Source: CAVZLD01 sp963776055 (lineage in GTDB: Bacteria > Planctomycetota > Planctomycetia > Pirellulales > Pirellulaceae). Taken from it: a stretch of 64,000 nt of DNA. The position numbers and the translations under genes are program-made. The first letter of the stretch is position 1. Every line of letters begins with the position of its first letter. The notes beneath the pieces are model-generated. The model made no database searches. It worked only from the letters and a program-made list of their open reading frames with translations, and was not told the origin of the DNA. The stretch is from contig CAVZLD010000008.1 of NCBI GenBank assembly GCA_963776055.1, positions 186,001-250,000 of the forward strand, in the 5' to 3' direction. Of the stretch, positions 44,266 through 53,288 are shown piece by piece.

Positions 44266-44893
44266 TCAGGCATCCTCGTCGTCATCGTCCGCATTGACCG
44301 CCGGCTTGGTCAGGATGTCGTCTACGACACCGTACTCCTTCGCCTGCTCCGCATGCATATAGAAGTCGCGGTCGGTATCCTTCGCCACTTGCTCCACGGG
44401 CTGCCCGGTGTGGTTGGCCAGGATCTCGTTGAGCATGCTCCGCGTGCTGAGGATTTCGTTCGCCTGGATTTCAATGTCGCTCACCTGGCCGCCCACGCCG
44501 CCGTACGGCTGGTGAATCATCACTTTCGAGTGTGGCAGGGCGAAGCGTTTTCCCTTGGTTCCACCGGCTGAGCAGCACGGCGCCGCCGCTGGCTGCCAGA
44601 CCGACGCAATAGGTGGCGACCGGGCAGGTCAGGATCTGCATGGTGTCGTAGATGGCCAGCGTCGCAGTCACACTGCCACCGGGCGAATTGATGTAGAAGT
44701 GAATGTCCTTGCGGCGATTCTCACTTTGCAGGTACAGCAACTTCATCACCAGCTCGCTGGCGTTCCCATCGTAGATTTCTCCTTGCAGGAACACAATCCG
44801 GTTTTCCAGCAACAGATCGCCGAGCGTCAATTGTCGCTGGCGCTGGTAGTCGCGATAGGAACTGGATCCCTGAAGGGGGGAAACAGGCGTCAT
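44266..44893 (-). CDS. clpP: ATP-dependent Clp protease proteolytic subunit (first copy), frameshifted
   Basis: Two frames join near 44570-44576 to give a normal ClpP of about 209 residues. The catalytic Ser is in CVGLAASGGAVLLS, His in MMIHQPYGGVGG and Asp in KDTDRDFYM. At the break the sequence reads LLSRWNQG, where SAGGTKGKRFALPHSK is expected; this needs either one base removed or two added. ATG 44893 has GGAAG upstream. The tail is acidic. Because clpP is a housekeeping gene and the rest is intact, I suspect a sequence error. Confidence 0.9.
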
Positions 44894-45032
44894 GTTTCTT
44901 ACTTCCACTTTCTTGGCATGGAAACGGTCTCCGCGAGGTTTCGACCGTTTGGGCATCCAGCTCGCCAGCGTCTCGCGTGGGCTTTTCGGGGAGCGATAAC
45001 CGGAGCCAACCGGGGACCGCTGATCCGGGTTT

Positions 45033-46519
45033 TCAGCCGCGATCCGCCGGTTTGTGCAGCGGTTCGAGATCGCCTCCGTGCTTCGCTTCGGGAATCTCCG
45101 ATTCCGCGTCCCCGCACAGCGCGTGTGACAGCGCCTCCGTTTCGCTTTTCTCCGGTTCGTACTTCACGTCCTTGAAGGTGGCGTTCTCGGTGATCAGCTC
45201 GATCACCTTGCGCTCGATGATCTGATTCCGCAGGGCGTCCATCATGCCGCGTTTTTCCATCCGAGCGCGAACCCGTCGCACCGGCTCGTTGCCCTGCGCG
45301 GCGATCATTCTCAGTTCCGTCTCATAGTCCTCGTCGCTCGCGTCAACATCTTCGTCCTCGGCGATTCGTTCCAGAATGAAATGTTCGTGCAAAGCGGTCT
45401 TGGTTGTCGCCATGCTGTTTTGGCGCAATTCGTTCTCGTAAGCCTGAATCTCCTGGGGATCGAAGCCGGCCGACCGTAGCTCCATCATCGCCCGCTCGAG
45501 TTCCCGACGGCTCTGACGCTTCACCAAATCCGGAGGAAGATCCCAATCCGCAGCTTCTGTCAGCAGGTCGGTGATTTGCTGTCGGATTCGGCGCTGCTGC
45601 TGATAATTCAGTCGTCGTTGCAACGAGTCTTTGATTGCGTCGCGCAGTTCCCCTTCGTTTTCAAAGCTGCCCATTTGTGCGAGAAGATCCTCGTTGAGCG
45701 GCGGAAGCTCCAGTCGTTTGACTTCCAGGACCTCGAATTCCACGGTGACCTTCTCGCCCTGCAGGCGCTCGAGCGATGCATCGTGACTGATCGTCACGGT
45801 GGCTGTCCGCTGATCGCCTGCTTTGGCGCCGTCCATCAGCTTGTCAAAACCTTCCACACGACCGTCGCCGAAGCTCAGGGCGGGCAAGATCTGGATCGTC
45901 TGTTCCTCGATCGAGGAAATCTTCTGGCCGTCGTGTTGACAGGTAATGTTGCATACCACGTAGTCGTTCGGACGGGCCGCCTCGGCGGACGGCACCAGTT
46001 GGCCCTCTCGTTTCAGCAGCTGCTCCAGTTGCCGGTCAATGTCCTTCTTCGTGAACTCCCGGTTGGGTCGTTCCAGCTTCAGACCCTTCCACTGCGGCAT
46101 CTCGAACTCGGGCCGAACCTCTAAATCGAATTCGAACGTCAGCGGACCCTCTTCCGGGATTTCGACCGCGTCGAACTCGAATTCCGGTTCACTGATCGCA
46201 GAAAAATCCTGCTCTTCGGTGACCTGCCCCATGCTGTCCATCAGCAAGGAGCCCTTCACCTGTTCAGAAACCTGCTCGCGAAAACGCTGTTCCACCAGCT
46301 TCCGGGCGCGCGGCCCGCTCGAAAGCCCGGTACGGTCGCCGTCGGCATCAACTCCGAGTAGGCTTCCTGCAGGTAACGATCCACGTCCGCCCGCGACACG
46401 GTGACCGTCACATGACGCTGGCAGGCCGTCGGTTTGTCTACCTTTACCTCCAACGTGAGCTTCGGCTTTTCTTCGGCAGTCGCACCCAGTTGGTCGGTAT
46501 CCGTTTCGGGAGAAGTCAT
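45033..46519 (-). CDS. tig: Trigger factor, frameshifted
   Basis: This is a ribosome-associated peptidyl-prolyl isomerase and chaperone of about 495 residues. The N-terminal ribosome-binding domain shows VTVTVSRADVDRYLQEAYSE and TVPGFRAGRAP, the family signature. The PPIase domain (around EAARPNDYVVCNI) and the long helical C-terminal domain follow. The frame breaks at about 46305-46312: one more C is needed for APRKLVEQRFREQV. Downstream the chain is intact to the stop. It is followed by two clpP genes, the usual tig-clp arrangement, and preceded by tRNA-Gly on the same strand. Confidence 0.92.
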
Positions 46520-46682
46520 ACTGCGATCGCGATCTTGTTGAAAGAGAATACAGGCAGGCTGGGAAAGGCGGTCACGCGCATTCCACGCGGCGTCTCCATG
46601 ACGCCCCGGCTACTCACCGCACTTTTCAGCCTTCGCAGGAACAACACGGTCGCGCCCGACCGGTCAGTAAGGAGAACCAAGA

Positions 46683-46754
46683 GCGGGTGATGGGATTCGA
46701 ACCCACGACAACAACGTTGGCAACGTTGTGCTCTGCCAACTGAGCTACACCCGC
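46683..46754 (-). tRNA. tRNA-Gly (GCC)
   Basis: This 72-base sequence folds as a cloverleaf. The 7-bp acceptor stem is GCGGGTG/CACCCGC, the D arm GCTCAGTTGGCAGAGC, the anticodon stem CAACG/CGTTG with loop TTGCCAA (anticodon GCC), and the T arm has GTGGGTTCGAATCCCAT. The 3' CCA is not encoded. It is on the same strand as tig, 164 bases upstream of it. Confidence 0.97.
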
Positions 46755-46808
46755 ACAGCCGACCTCGGCCACGATTCGCAAAAATCCGGCCCTGCCGCCG
46801 AATCGCGG

Positions 46809-46836
46809 ATTATATTCTTGCTCATCTTGCCCGCAA
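46809..46836 (-). promoter_or_regulatory. Promoter of tRNA-Gly (and perhaps tig-clpP-clpP)
   Basis: On the minus strand TTGCGG (46836-46831) and a perfect TATAAT (46814-46809) are 16 bases apart. Transcription would start near 46802, about 48 bases before the mature tRNA. A tig promoter between the tRNA and tig was not found, so read-through is possible. Confidence 0.6.
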
Positions 46837-46944
46837 GGGCAATTCCCGATTGGGAAAAAGGAAATCGCTGCCGCGGCGCAAATCCACCCGCGAAGCGACT
46901 CCTCTCCAGATTTTCTTCGCGCGTCTTTTCTGCGCAGTGGCTCG

Positions 46945-46986
46945 CATGGCCTGTCCCCGGCAGTGGCTCGCATGGCCTGTCCCCGG
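46945..46986. repeat. Two copies of CATGGCCTGTCCCCGG
   Basis: Copies at 46945-46960 and 46971-46986 are each preceded by CAGTGGCTCG. The core is the same as in the repeats at 18436-18602, with one extra C. Confidence 0.75.
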
Positions 46987-47208
46987 GTTGTGTGTTTTCA
47001 TGCTGCGGATTCTGCGTGGAATGCGCATGAATAGGTGTCTGCGGTGAGTGCGGCGTTGAGGTGGTGCGGCGGTGCCGGGAGGGGCGAGGACGGCGTTGCG
47101 ACGGAAAGTCGCAAGCGTTAGATTGGCGGGCGCCGCGGAGAATGCTTCGATGGCTTGTCGGTCCTCGCGCGGCCCGACTCGGTGACAACGGATTGGGAAA
47201 GCGATCGG

Positions 47209-47736
47209 ATGATTCAGGCAAAACTGCTCGTGATCGGCGGAGAGGTGGAAGTCGAGGAGATCTCCTTGCAGCTACCGGTCACCATCGGTCGCAGTCGCGA
47301 AGCCGTGATCAATCTGTCTCATCCGCTCGTGAGTCGACACCATTGTGAGCTATTTGAAGCAAATGGTGTGTTAATGGTTCGAGACCTGGACTCGATGAAC
47401 GGTACGTTCGTCGGTAGTCAGCGGGTTTCGGAGGCGGTTGTGCGTCCAGGCGATCTGTTGACGGTGGGTACGGTAACGTTTCGGGCGCTTTACGATCACG
47501 ACCCGGCCGACGCCACCGAAGAACCAGCGCCCAAGGAAGAGAGTCGGGCCCGCCGCCGTCGCCGTTCCGCCGCCACCTCTGGCGAAAGCGTTGCTGTTAG
47601 CGACGACGGCGAGTTGGAGGAAACCCACCGCCTCAACGAACGAGAGACGCTGGAAGTTCGCTCTCGACCCCAACCCGACGACGGGGCGGATGAACTTCCC
47701 GATAAGGTGTCAGGGTTCCGTTCCTCGGATCGCTAG
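47209..47736 (+). CDS. FHA domain protein
   Basis: This 175-residue protein begins with one forkhead-associated domain: VTIGRSREAVINL, SHPLVSRHHCELF and RDLDSMNGTFVGSQRV carry the conserved Gly-Arg, Ser, Arg-His and Asn that bind phosphothreonine. The second half is charged, low-complexity and probably disordered, with a basic Arg stretch followed by acidic residues. It likely docks to a phosphorylated partner; no kinase gene is adjacent. I use ATG 47209 since the domain begins immediately after; an in-frame TTG is at 47155. Confidence 0.85.
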   Translation: MIQAKLLVIGGEVEVEEISLQLPVTIGRSREAVINLSHPLVSRHHCELFEANGVLMVRDLDSMNGTFVGSQRVSEAVVRPGDLLTVGTVTFRALYDHDPADATEEPAPKEESRARRRRRSAATSGESVAVSDDGELEETHRLNERETLEVRSRPQPDDGADELPDKVSGFRSSDR

Positions 47737-48076
47737 ACCCGGCCCTGAGAACGCCGATACGGCCGCGTCGATCCGCCTAACGCCGATCAGGTTGTTGGCG
47801 AAAAGCTCGCGCTCCCCCTTGTCGCGGAGCGACCCTTCGAGGAAAAACATTCTTACGCTTTGTCGGCGCGGCTGGGTGTGGTGCTTCCCGGACCGAGACG
47901 GCCGTGGTGGTGAGGCCGTTGTTCGCCCCGGCACGGATGTCCGAGACAGGCCAGGCTTGGACCGTCCGTTTGCCCGGCCTTATCTCGCGCAACGACCAGA
48001 TCAGCGGCGCGGCTGACAGACGCTACAATCGATCGACCGCAAAGCTACGGACCGTTTTGGCAGTTCGGGAGAAGTC
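47737..48076. other. Gene-free spacer
   Basis: This 340-base stretch between the FHA gene and pntAA has no gene-like frame. A TACAAT at 48024-48029 lacks a matching -35. The pntAA ribosome site is GGGAGAAGTC just before 48077. Confidence 0.5.
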
Positions 48077-49273
48077 ATGAAGATCGGCGTGGTGAAAGAG
48101 AGCTTTCCCGGGGAGCGGCGTGTCGCCCTCGTGCCTGCCATGTTGGCGTCACTGCAAAAGGCGGGTTGCGAGATCCTGGTCGAGTCGGGGGCCGGCGAGG
48201 CTGCGGGGATCACGGACGAAGAGTTCCGGGATCGGGGAGCCACCGTCGTCGCCGAGCGGGCAGCCGTTTTTCAGGCGGACGTTGTGCTTGGCGTGCGCTG
48301 GGCGGGGACCGACCGGGCCGGCTTGGAACAGGACCGGGCCCATTTGCGACCGGGACTCGTCTTGATCGGCCATGCCGATCCACTGGGGGATCCCCAAACC
48401 ATCGCGGACGTCGCCCAGACCGGTGTTCAATTGTTTGGGCTCGAGTTGATTCCGCGGATCACTCGTGCACAGAGTATGGACGTGCTCTCCTCGATGGCGA
48501 CCGTCGCCGGGTACCGTGCCGTGCTGTTGGCTGCGACGGAATTGCCGAAGATGTTTCCTCTGATGATGACGGCGGCTGGCTCCCTGTCACCAGCTCGCGT
48601 GTTTGTCATCGGTGCCGGCGTCGCGGGCTTGCAGGCGATCGCGACCGCTCGGCGACTGGGTGCCGTTGTCCAGGCGTACGACGTCCGACCGGCCGTACGC
48701 GAGCAGTGCGAAAGCCTCGGGGCGAAATTTGTCGAACTGTCGTTGGAGACCGAAGCGGCGGAGGGTGCGGGCGGTTACGCTCGCGCGATGGACGAGGAGT
48801 TCTATCAACGACAACGCGAACTGATGGCACGGGTGGTCGCGGAAAGCGATGTCGTGATCACCACGGCTGCCATCCCCGGCAAACCTTCCCCACGACTGAT
48901 TACGGCGGATGCGGTCGCTGGCATGCATCCGGGCTCCGTGATCGTCGACTTGGCCGCGGAACGAGGCGGCAATTGCGAATTGACCGTGGCGGATCAGCGC
49001 GTTGTGCAACATGGCGTTACGCTGTTGGGGCCGACGAATCTGCCCGCCGAGGTTCCAGCACATGCGAGCCAGATGTACGCCAAGAATGTGACCACCTTCC
49101 TCGCGCACCTGCTGAAAGACGGTCGAATCCACTGTGACGTCGAGGATGAAATCACTCGAGAAACACTCCTGACGCGTGATGGCGAGGTCGTCCAACAGCG
49201 TGTTCGGGAACTTCTGGGACTGGAACCGTTGCCTACCCCCAACGCGTCCCCACAGGATGCTGCGGAATCATAG
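48077..49273 (+). CDS. pntAA: NAD(P) transhydrogenase subunit alpha 1 (NAD-binding domain)
   Basis: This 398-residue domain I of proton-translocating transhydrogenase starts MKIGVVKESFPGERRVALVP. The NAD-binding Rossmann motif is FVIGAGVAGLQAIATARRLG, followed by VVQAYDVRPAV. VITTAAIPGKPSP and VIVDLAAERGGNCELT are also typical. It binds NAD(H) in the cytoplasm and exchanges hydride with NADP(H) on the beta subunit, driven by proton flow. Length matches the split (three-subunit) form. It is followed by the pntAB and pntB genes with short gaps, one operon. Confidence 0.95.
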   Translation: MKIGVVKESFPGERRVALVPAMLASLQKAGCEILVESGAGEAAGITDEEFRDRGATVVAERAAVFQADVVLGVRWAGTDRAGLEQDRAHLRPGLVLIGHADPLGDPQTIADVAQTGVQLFGLELIPRITRAQSMDVLSSMATVAGYRAVLLAATELPKMFPLMMTAAGSLSPARVFVIGAGVAGLQAIATARRLGAVVQAYDVRPAVREQCESLGAKFVELSLETEAAEGAGGYARAMDEEFYQRQRELMARVVAESDVVITTAAIPGKPSPRLITADAVAGMHPGSVIVDLAAERGGNCELTVADQRVVQHGVTLLGPTNLPAEVPAHASQMYAKNVTTFLAHLLKDGRIHCDVEDEITRETLLTRDGEVVQQRVRELLGLEPLPTPNASPQDAAES

Positions 49274-49278
49274 GTCGC

Positions 49279-49812
49279 ATGAAAAGTCATCAGGGAGAAC
49301 TGAAAGCCATGGCCCGTTGTCGATTCTTCCGATTGTCGGACCGGACCTTACGGGAAGCACCGCCGTCCGCGATCGCCTACCGCCGCGGGATGTTCGCTCT
49401 CCTGGTCCTGTTGCTCGCGACGTTGGTGACGCCCGCGTCGACCGTGTACGGACAGGCGTCTGCGGAACCGGCAGCATCCACCTCCGCTTCGCTGCCGGGC
49501 CCGGTCGCTCGTCTCCCCAGTGTCTCTCGAGTCGATGCGCTGATTGCCAGTGTCACGATCTTCGTGTTGGCGGTATTCGTGGGATTCGAAGTGATCACCA
49601 AGGTGCCCCCCACACTCCACACGCCATTGATGTCCGGATCGAACGCGATCAGCGGGATCACGCTGGTTGGGGCGCTCTTGGCCGCCGGATCTGCCTTTGA
49701 CAGTGGTTGGGTGCGCTGGTTGGGCGCGGCGGCCGTGGTCATGGCCACGGTCAACGTTGTCGGAGGGTTTCTCGTTACGCATCGCATGCTGGCGATGTTT
49801 CGTCGCAAATAG
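49279..49812 (+). CDS. pntAB: NAD(P) transhydrogenase subunit alpha 2 (membrane domain)
   Basis: The C-terminal ~95 residues are the transhydrogenase alpha-2 membrane segment: TIFVLAVFVGFEVITKVPPT, LHTPLMSGSNAISGITLVGALL and VNVVGGFLVTHRMLAMF. The N-terminal ~80 residues are unusual: a hydrophobic leader-like stretch (GMFALLVLLLATLVTPASTV) and an Ala/Ser-rich linker not found in typical 100-residue subunits. ATG 49309 is an alternative start. It lies 5 bases after pntAA and before pntB. The leader may be an extra membrane segment or a secretion-type N-terminus. Confidence 0.92.
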   Translation: MKSHQGELKAMARCRFFRLSDRTLREAPPSAIAYRRGMFALLVLLLATLVTPASTVYGQASAEPAASTSASLPGPVARLPSVSRVDALIASVTIFVLAVFVGFEVITKVPPTLHTPLMSGSNAISGITLVGALLAAGSAFDSGWVRWLGAAAVVMATVNVVGGFLVTHRMLAMFRRK

Positions 49813-49839
49813 CCACGGATTGTGTAGGTCGAAATCGCT

Positions 49840-51237
49840 GTGGATACATCCTCACTCGTTAAGTTGTCCTATCTGGTTGCCTCCGCGCTGTTCATTTTCG
49901 GCTTGAAGCGGATGGCCCATCCGCGGACCGCCGTGCGGGGTAATTTGTACGGTGCCCTTGGAATGCTGCTGGCGGTGTCGGTGACGCTGTTGGACCCCGA
50001 GATCGAGTCCTATGGTCTGATCCTGATCGGGCTGCTGGCGGGCACGGCGTTTGGGGTCCTGTTAGCGGTTCGCATCGAAATGACCGCGATGCCGCAACTC
50101 GTCGCCTTGTTCAACGGGTTCGGCGGGTTAGCGTCGACCCTCGTGGCCGGCGCCGAGCTGCTGCGGATCAACTTGGGCTCAGCGGACAGGCTGGCGACTT
50201 CCGATGTACTGGTCGCGACCGCCGCGTCGGGGCTGATCGGTGCGGTCACGTTTTGGGGCAGTCTCGTGGCCTTTGGTAAGTTGCAGGGCCTGCAAATCTT
50301 TCGCCATAACCTGGCCTATGCCGGTCAGCAGTGGGTCAACGGCGGGCTGGGGATCGTCGTTCTCTTGCTCTCGGCCTGGCTCGTCGCCACCCAAGCGCCA
50401 TTGGCCTACCTCGTTCTCGTGCTGTTTGCTTCCGTCCTGGGGGTCTTGCTGGTCGCGCCGATCGGCGGTGCCGATATGCCGGTCGTGATCGCGCTGTTGA
50501 ACTCGTACTCCGGATTGGCTGCCGCGGCGACCGGGTTTGTGATCGACAACAACGTGCTGATTATCGCCGGTTCGTTGGTCGGTGCCTCCGGAATTATCCT
50601 CACGCAAATCATGTGCAAGGCGATGAACCGCTCCCTGGCAAATGTCTTGTTCAGCCGATTCGAGGCCAGCTCGAGTTCGACAGCGAGCGACGAAGTCTAC
50701 GCCAATGTTCGCAGCACATCGGCCGAGGATATCGCCATGATCCTCGAGTCGGCGCAGCGCGTAGTGATTGTGCCGGGTTATGGAATGGCCGTCGCGCAAG
50801 CCCAACATGCGGTGCGCGATCTGGCCAGTCTGATGGAGAAGCAAGGGATCTCCGTCGAATACGGTATCCATCCGGTCGCCGGTCGAATGCCGGGGCACAT
50901 GAACGTGTTGCTGGCCGAAGCGGATGTACCTTATGAACAGCTCAAGGAGATGGACGAGATCAATCCGACGATGGGAACAGTGGACGTGGCGATCGTGATC
51001 GGCGCCAACGATGTCGTCAACCCGGTCGCTCGGACGGATCCCCAAAGCCCTATCGCCGGAATGCCGATCATCGATGTCGACAAGGCCCGCACGGTGATCA
51101 TCATCAAGCGGAGCCTCAGTCCCGGATTTGCCGGCATTCCGAACCCGCTGTTTGCCGCCGAGAACGCACTCATGTTCTACGGCGACGGGCAAGAAGCTGT
51201 GCTCGCGATCGTCGCCGCGCTTAAAGAAGCGTCTTGA
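49840..51237 (+). CDS. pntB: NAD(P) transhydrogenase subunit beta
   Basis: This 465-residue protein has about eight or nine membrane segments, then an NADP-binding domain. Landmarks are PQLVALFNGFGGLASTLVAG, LLNSYSGLAAAATGFVI, VVIVPGYGMAVAQAQHAV, YGIHPVAGRMPGHMNVLLAE and GANDVVNPVARTDPQSPIAG. This is the complete beta subunit. It starts at GTG 49840, 27 bases after pntAB. Its end overlaps the convergent PEP-CTERM gene by 17 bases. Confidence 0.96.
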   Translation: MDTSSLVKLSYLVASALFIFGLKRMAHPRTAVRGNLYGALGMLLAVSVTLLDPEIESYGLILIGLLAGTAFGVLLAVRIEMTAMPQLVALFNGFGGLASTLVAGAELLRINLGSADRLATSDVLVATAASGLIGAVTFWGSLVAFGKLQGLQIFRHNLAYAGQQWVNGGLGIVVLLLSAWLVATQAPLAYLVLVLFASVLGVLLVAPIGGADMPVVIALLNSYSGLAAAATGFVIDNNVLIIAGSLVGASGIILTQIMCKAMNRSLANVLFSRFEASSSSTASDEVYANVRSTSAEDIAMILESAQRVVIVPGYGMAVAQAQHAVRDLASLMEKQGISVEYGIHPVAGRMPGHMNVLLAEADVPYEQLKEMDEINPTMGTVDVAIVIGANDVVNPVARTDPQSPIAGMPIIDVDKARTVIIIKRSLSPGFAGIPNPLFAAENALMFYGDGQEAVLAIVAALKEAS

Positions 51238-52855
51238 TGCGGCTTCGACGGAGAATCAGCAGCAGCGCTACCCCGCCGATCCATCCGAAGCCCGTCGGCT
51301 CCGGTACCGCGTGGCTGGCACGCTGCCCCTGCTCATACCCGCCATCCTGAAATGCCAGGACCATGTCGCTGGAATCGAATTCGTAGTCGCCGTTCCAGTC
51401 GCCCGTGCTCCAGCGGGAGTTCTCGAGCAGACCATCTTCGTACTCGTTCGTCTGGAAGACCATCACCATGTCGTGCGTGTCGAACTGCCCATCCAGGTTC
51501 GCGTCACCGTAGTACGTGTTCTGCAGATCGCGGACCCACATCTGGAAGTCGGTCGGATCAACATCGCCGTCCTGGTCCACATCGCCCGGTTCACCGGTCC
51601 CGACTTGGATCGCCCCCACCTGCGGCATCAGGTCCAGGACCATCCGGCCTTCCCCCTGGTCGAAACCCCGAAAATCAAAGTGCACCTTCTCAAACAGCGG
51701 ATTCGCCGATCCATCGCCGAGTCCGATACCGCCTAAGCCATCCAACAGATCCCCCATGCCGGCATCGTTGAAGAGATCCGACAAATCTCCCCATCCGCCT
51801 AGCAGCGATCCCATCCAACCACTCGACAAGAAATTCATGCCAAAAATCCCATCGATCGTGGGATCAATGTCCGCGATCGCGATCGTCAGGTCCGTGAACA
51901 CCAGATCCAGACCTTCGTCGGTCGGAATGCGCAGGTCTTCCACGAGCATCAGCGGGGCATTGATTTGACCACCAACTCCCCCGATCGCCTGCGTGCCAAT
52001 CGCTTCGTCCAACAGGCTCCCGTTGCCATTCGCGTCCAATCCCAAATCCAAGGCCATTTGCGTTGACATCAAACTCATCTGCGCTCCCGTGTCCAACACA
52101 AAATTGCCCGCTTGGCGAATCCCCTGATGACCGACCTTGGCCGTCAATGCTGGCAGGTCGACCCAAGCCGGCAAAGGACCGTCTTCGCCCGGTGAGAAAT
52201 GCAGCGGCGATAGCGGAACCGAATATCGCCGCTGACTCGTGGTCGGCAACTCGTTGGCGAAACTCGTCCCCAGAAAATCGAAACTGAGATCGCCATCCAG
52301 AATGTCCAGAATGTCAAATGGGTCTCCCGTGCCCCCGTTCCCTCCCAGGCCGCTCAAGTTCAGCGTCGTAACGCGACCGTCCATGGCGGGCATCCCCAGG
52401 ATCCCAAAGAAAGAACAAAGGCCCGGCACCGGGCAAAAGCTCACAGTCGTGCTCGACATGATCCGCGTGCGGTCCAACTGCTGCGAAATTCCGTCCGATC
52501 CGGCATATCGCAGATCATACTCCGCCGAAACATCAAACTCGGTGAAGCCCCCAATGCCCTGCTCCCAAAAGGTTCCCTCCGTGCGATACCCGCCAGCCAT
52601 CAACTCGGTGACTGAATCGTCCACCGCCAAAATGCTGTTCGCCCCCGTGTCCAAGAGAAAGGTATTGGCCAATTGCGGGCCAATCACTTGACCCGTCTGA
52701 GGATCGATTAGCTCAATCGCCACCCGCGGTTGGTCCAAAGCCAACTCGTCAGTGGGGCCAAGCAAGATGTAGGGCTTCGCCGTGCCCAGTCCTGCCACCG
52801 CCAGGACCAACAGGAGTGCGAGCACGAAATGTGAAGAAAACCGCTGGTTCGACAT
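51221..52855 (-). CDS. Secreted retropepsin-like protein with dockerin-type repeats and PEP-CTERM tail
   Basis: This protein of about 544 residues has a leader (FVLALLLVLAVAGLGTA). It has two retropepsin-like aspartyl motifs, FLLDTGANSIL and FVLDTGAQMSLM, about 220 residues apart, each at the start of a beta-rich domain. Three dockerin-type calcium repeats follow (GDVDQDGDVDPTDF, GDANLDGQFDTHDM, GDWNGDYEFDSSDM), then PEP-CTERM: VPEPTGFGWIGGVALLLILRR. PEP-CTERM proteins are exported, sorted by an exosortase-like system and often anchored in surface material. Two DTGA motifs suggest either a single-chain bilobed aspartyl protease or an inactive derivative. ATG 52855 has GGGAG upstream. Convergent with pntB. 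Confidence 0.82.
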   Translation of the reverse strand: MSNQRFSSHFVLALLLVLAVAGLGTAKPYILLGPTDELALDQPRVAIELIDPQTGQVIGPQLANTFLLDTGANSILAVDDSVTELMAGGYRTEGTFWEQGIGGFTEFDVSAEYDLRYAGSDGISQQLDRTRIMSSTTVSFCPVPGLCSFFGILGMPAMDGRVTTLNLSGLGGNGGTGDPFDILDILDGDLSFDFLGTSFANELPTTSQRRYSVPLSPLHFSPGEDGPLPAWVDLPALTAKVGHQGIRQAGNFVLDTGAQMSLMSTQMALDLGLDANGNGSLLDEAIGTQAIGGVGGQINAPLMLVEDLRIPTDEGLDLVFTDLTIAIADIDPTIDGIFGMNFLSSGWMGSLLGGWGDLSDLFNDAGMGDLLDGLGGIGLGDGSANPLFEKVHFDFRGFDQGEGRMVLDLMPQVGAIQVGTGEPGDVDQDGDVDPTDFQMWVRDLQNTYYGDANLDGQFDTHDMVMVFQTNEYEDGLLENSRWSTGDWNGDYEFDSSDMVLAFQDGGYEQGQRASHAVPEPTGFGWIGGVALLLILRRSRIKTLL

Positions 52856-53120
52856 GTGTTCGGCCACTCCCTACGCGTTCCCAAGCCCCTTGACGTGATT
52901 CTCCTGGAGTATACCCGAAATCGCCGATCTCAAGGAAGGATTTGGCACGTGGACACGTCCGCAGTGGGGTAGGGAACCCGGAGAACAAGGCGTCGAGGCC
53001 GTTAGAAACAATTGAGCCAAGTGGCCGCCGCATGCGTGAGTACAGGCCGGCCCAAGTGTGAAGAGATGGAATTGGGTGAGAGGGTGGGAGAAGAAGAGAG
53101 TGGTTTGGGAATTGGGGGGG

Positions 53121-53150
53121 GGTAGACGGGGAGAGGGTAGACGGGGAGAG
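53121..53150. repeat. Two tandem 15-bp repeats (GGTAGACGGGGAGAG)
   Basis: Identical units at 53121-53135 and 53136-53150 directly precede the palindromic repeats. Confidence 0.75.
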
Positions 53151-53151
53151 G

Positions 53152-53196
53152 GCAGGCTGGAAGCCTGCGGTACGGGACAGGCTGGAAGCCTGTCCT
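53152..53196. repeat. Palindromic repeats of the GGGACAG(G/T)CT family
   Basis: A shorter palindrome at 53152-53168 (arms GCAGGCT/AGCCTGC around GGA) and a longer one at 53174-53196 (arms GGACAGGCT/AGCCTGTCC around GGA) share the design of the pair at 13728-13786, in the opposite orientation. Confidence 0.75.
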
Positions 53197-53288
53197 ACTC
53201 GGTTTGGGCCCTCGGCTTGAGGAGAGCCGGGGCGAGCGTTGGCGAAGGACGCGATTCCGTTTTGCGCAAAGAGCAAACGCCCGATGCG

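Larger units (their letters stand above)
46755..47208. other. Gene-free spacer with repeats
   Basis: It lies between the divergent tRNA-Gly and FHA genes. It holds the tRNA promoter and two copies of the CATGGCCTGTCCCCGG repeat. From 46987 to 47208 nothing else is recognisable. Confidence 0.5.
52856..53288. other. Gene-free spacer with short repeats
   Basis: It lies upstream of the PEP-CTERM gene and downstream of the small lipoprotein gene. Besides the tandem and palindromic repeats at 53121-53196 I see nothing recognisable. The open frame across it on the minus strand is low-complexity. Confidence 0.5.

Noticed and set aside
48024..48029. Promoter -10 (TACAAT) for pntAA
   Set aside because: No acceptable -35 at 15-19 bases upstream.
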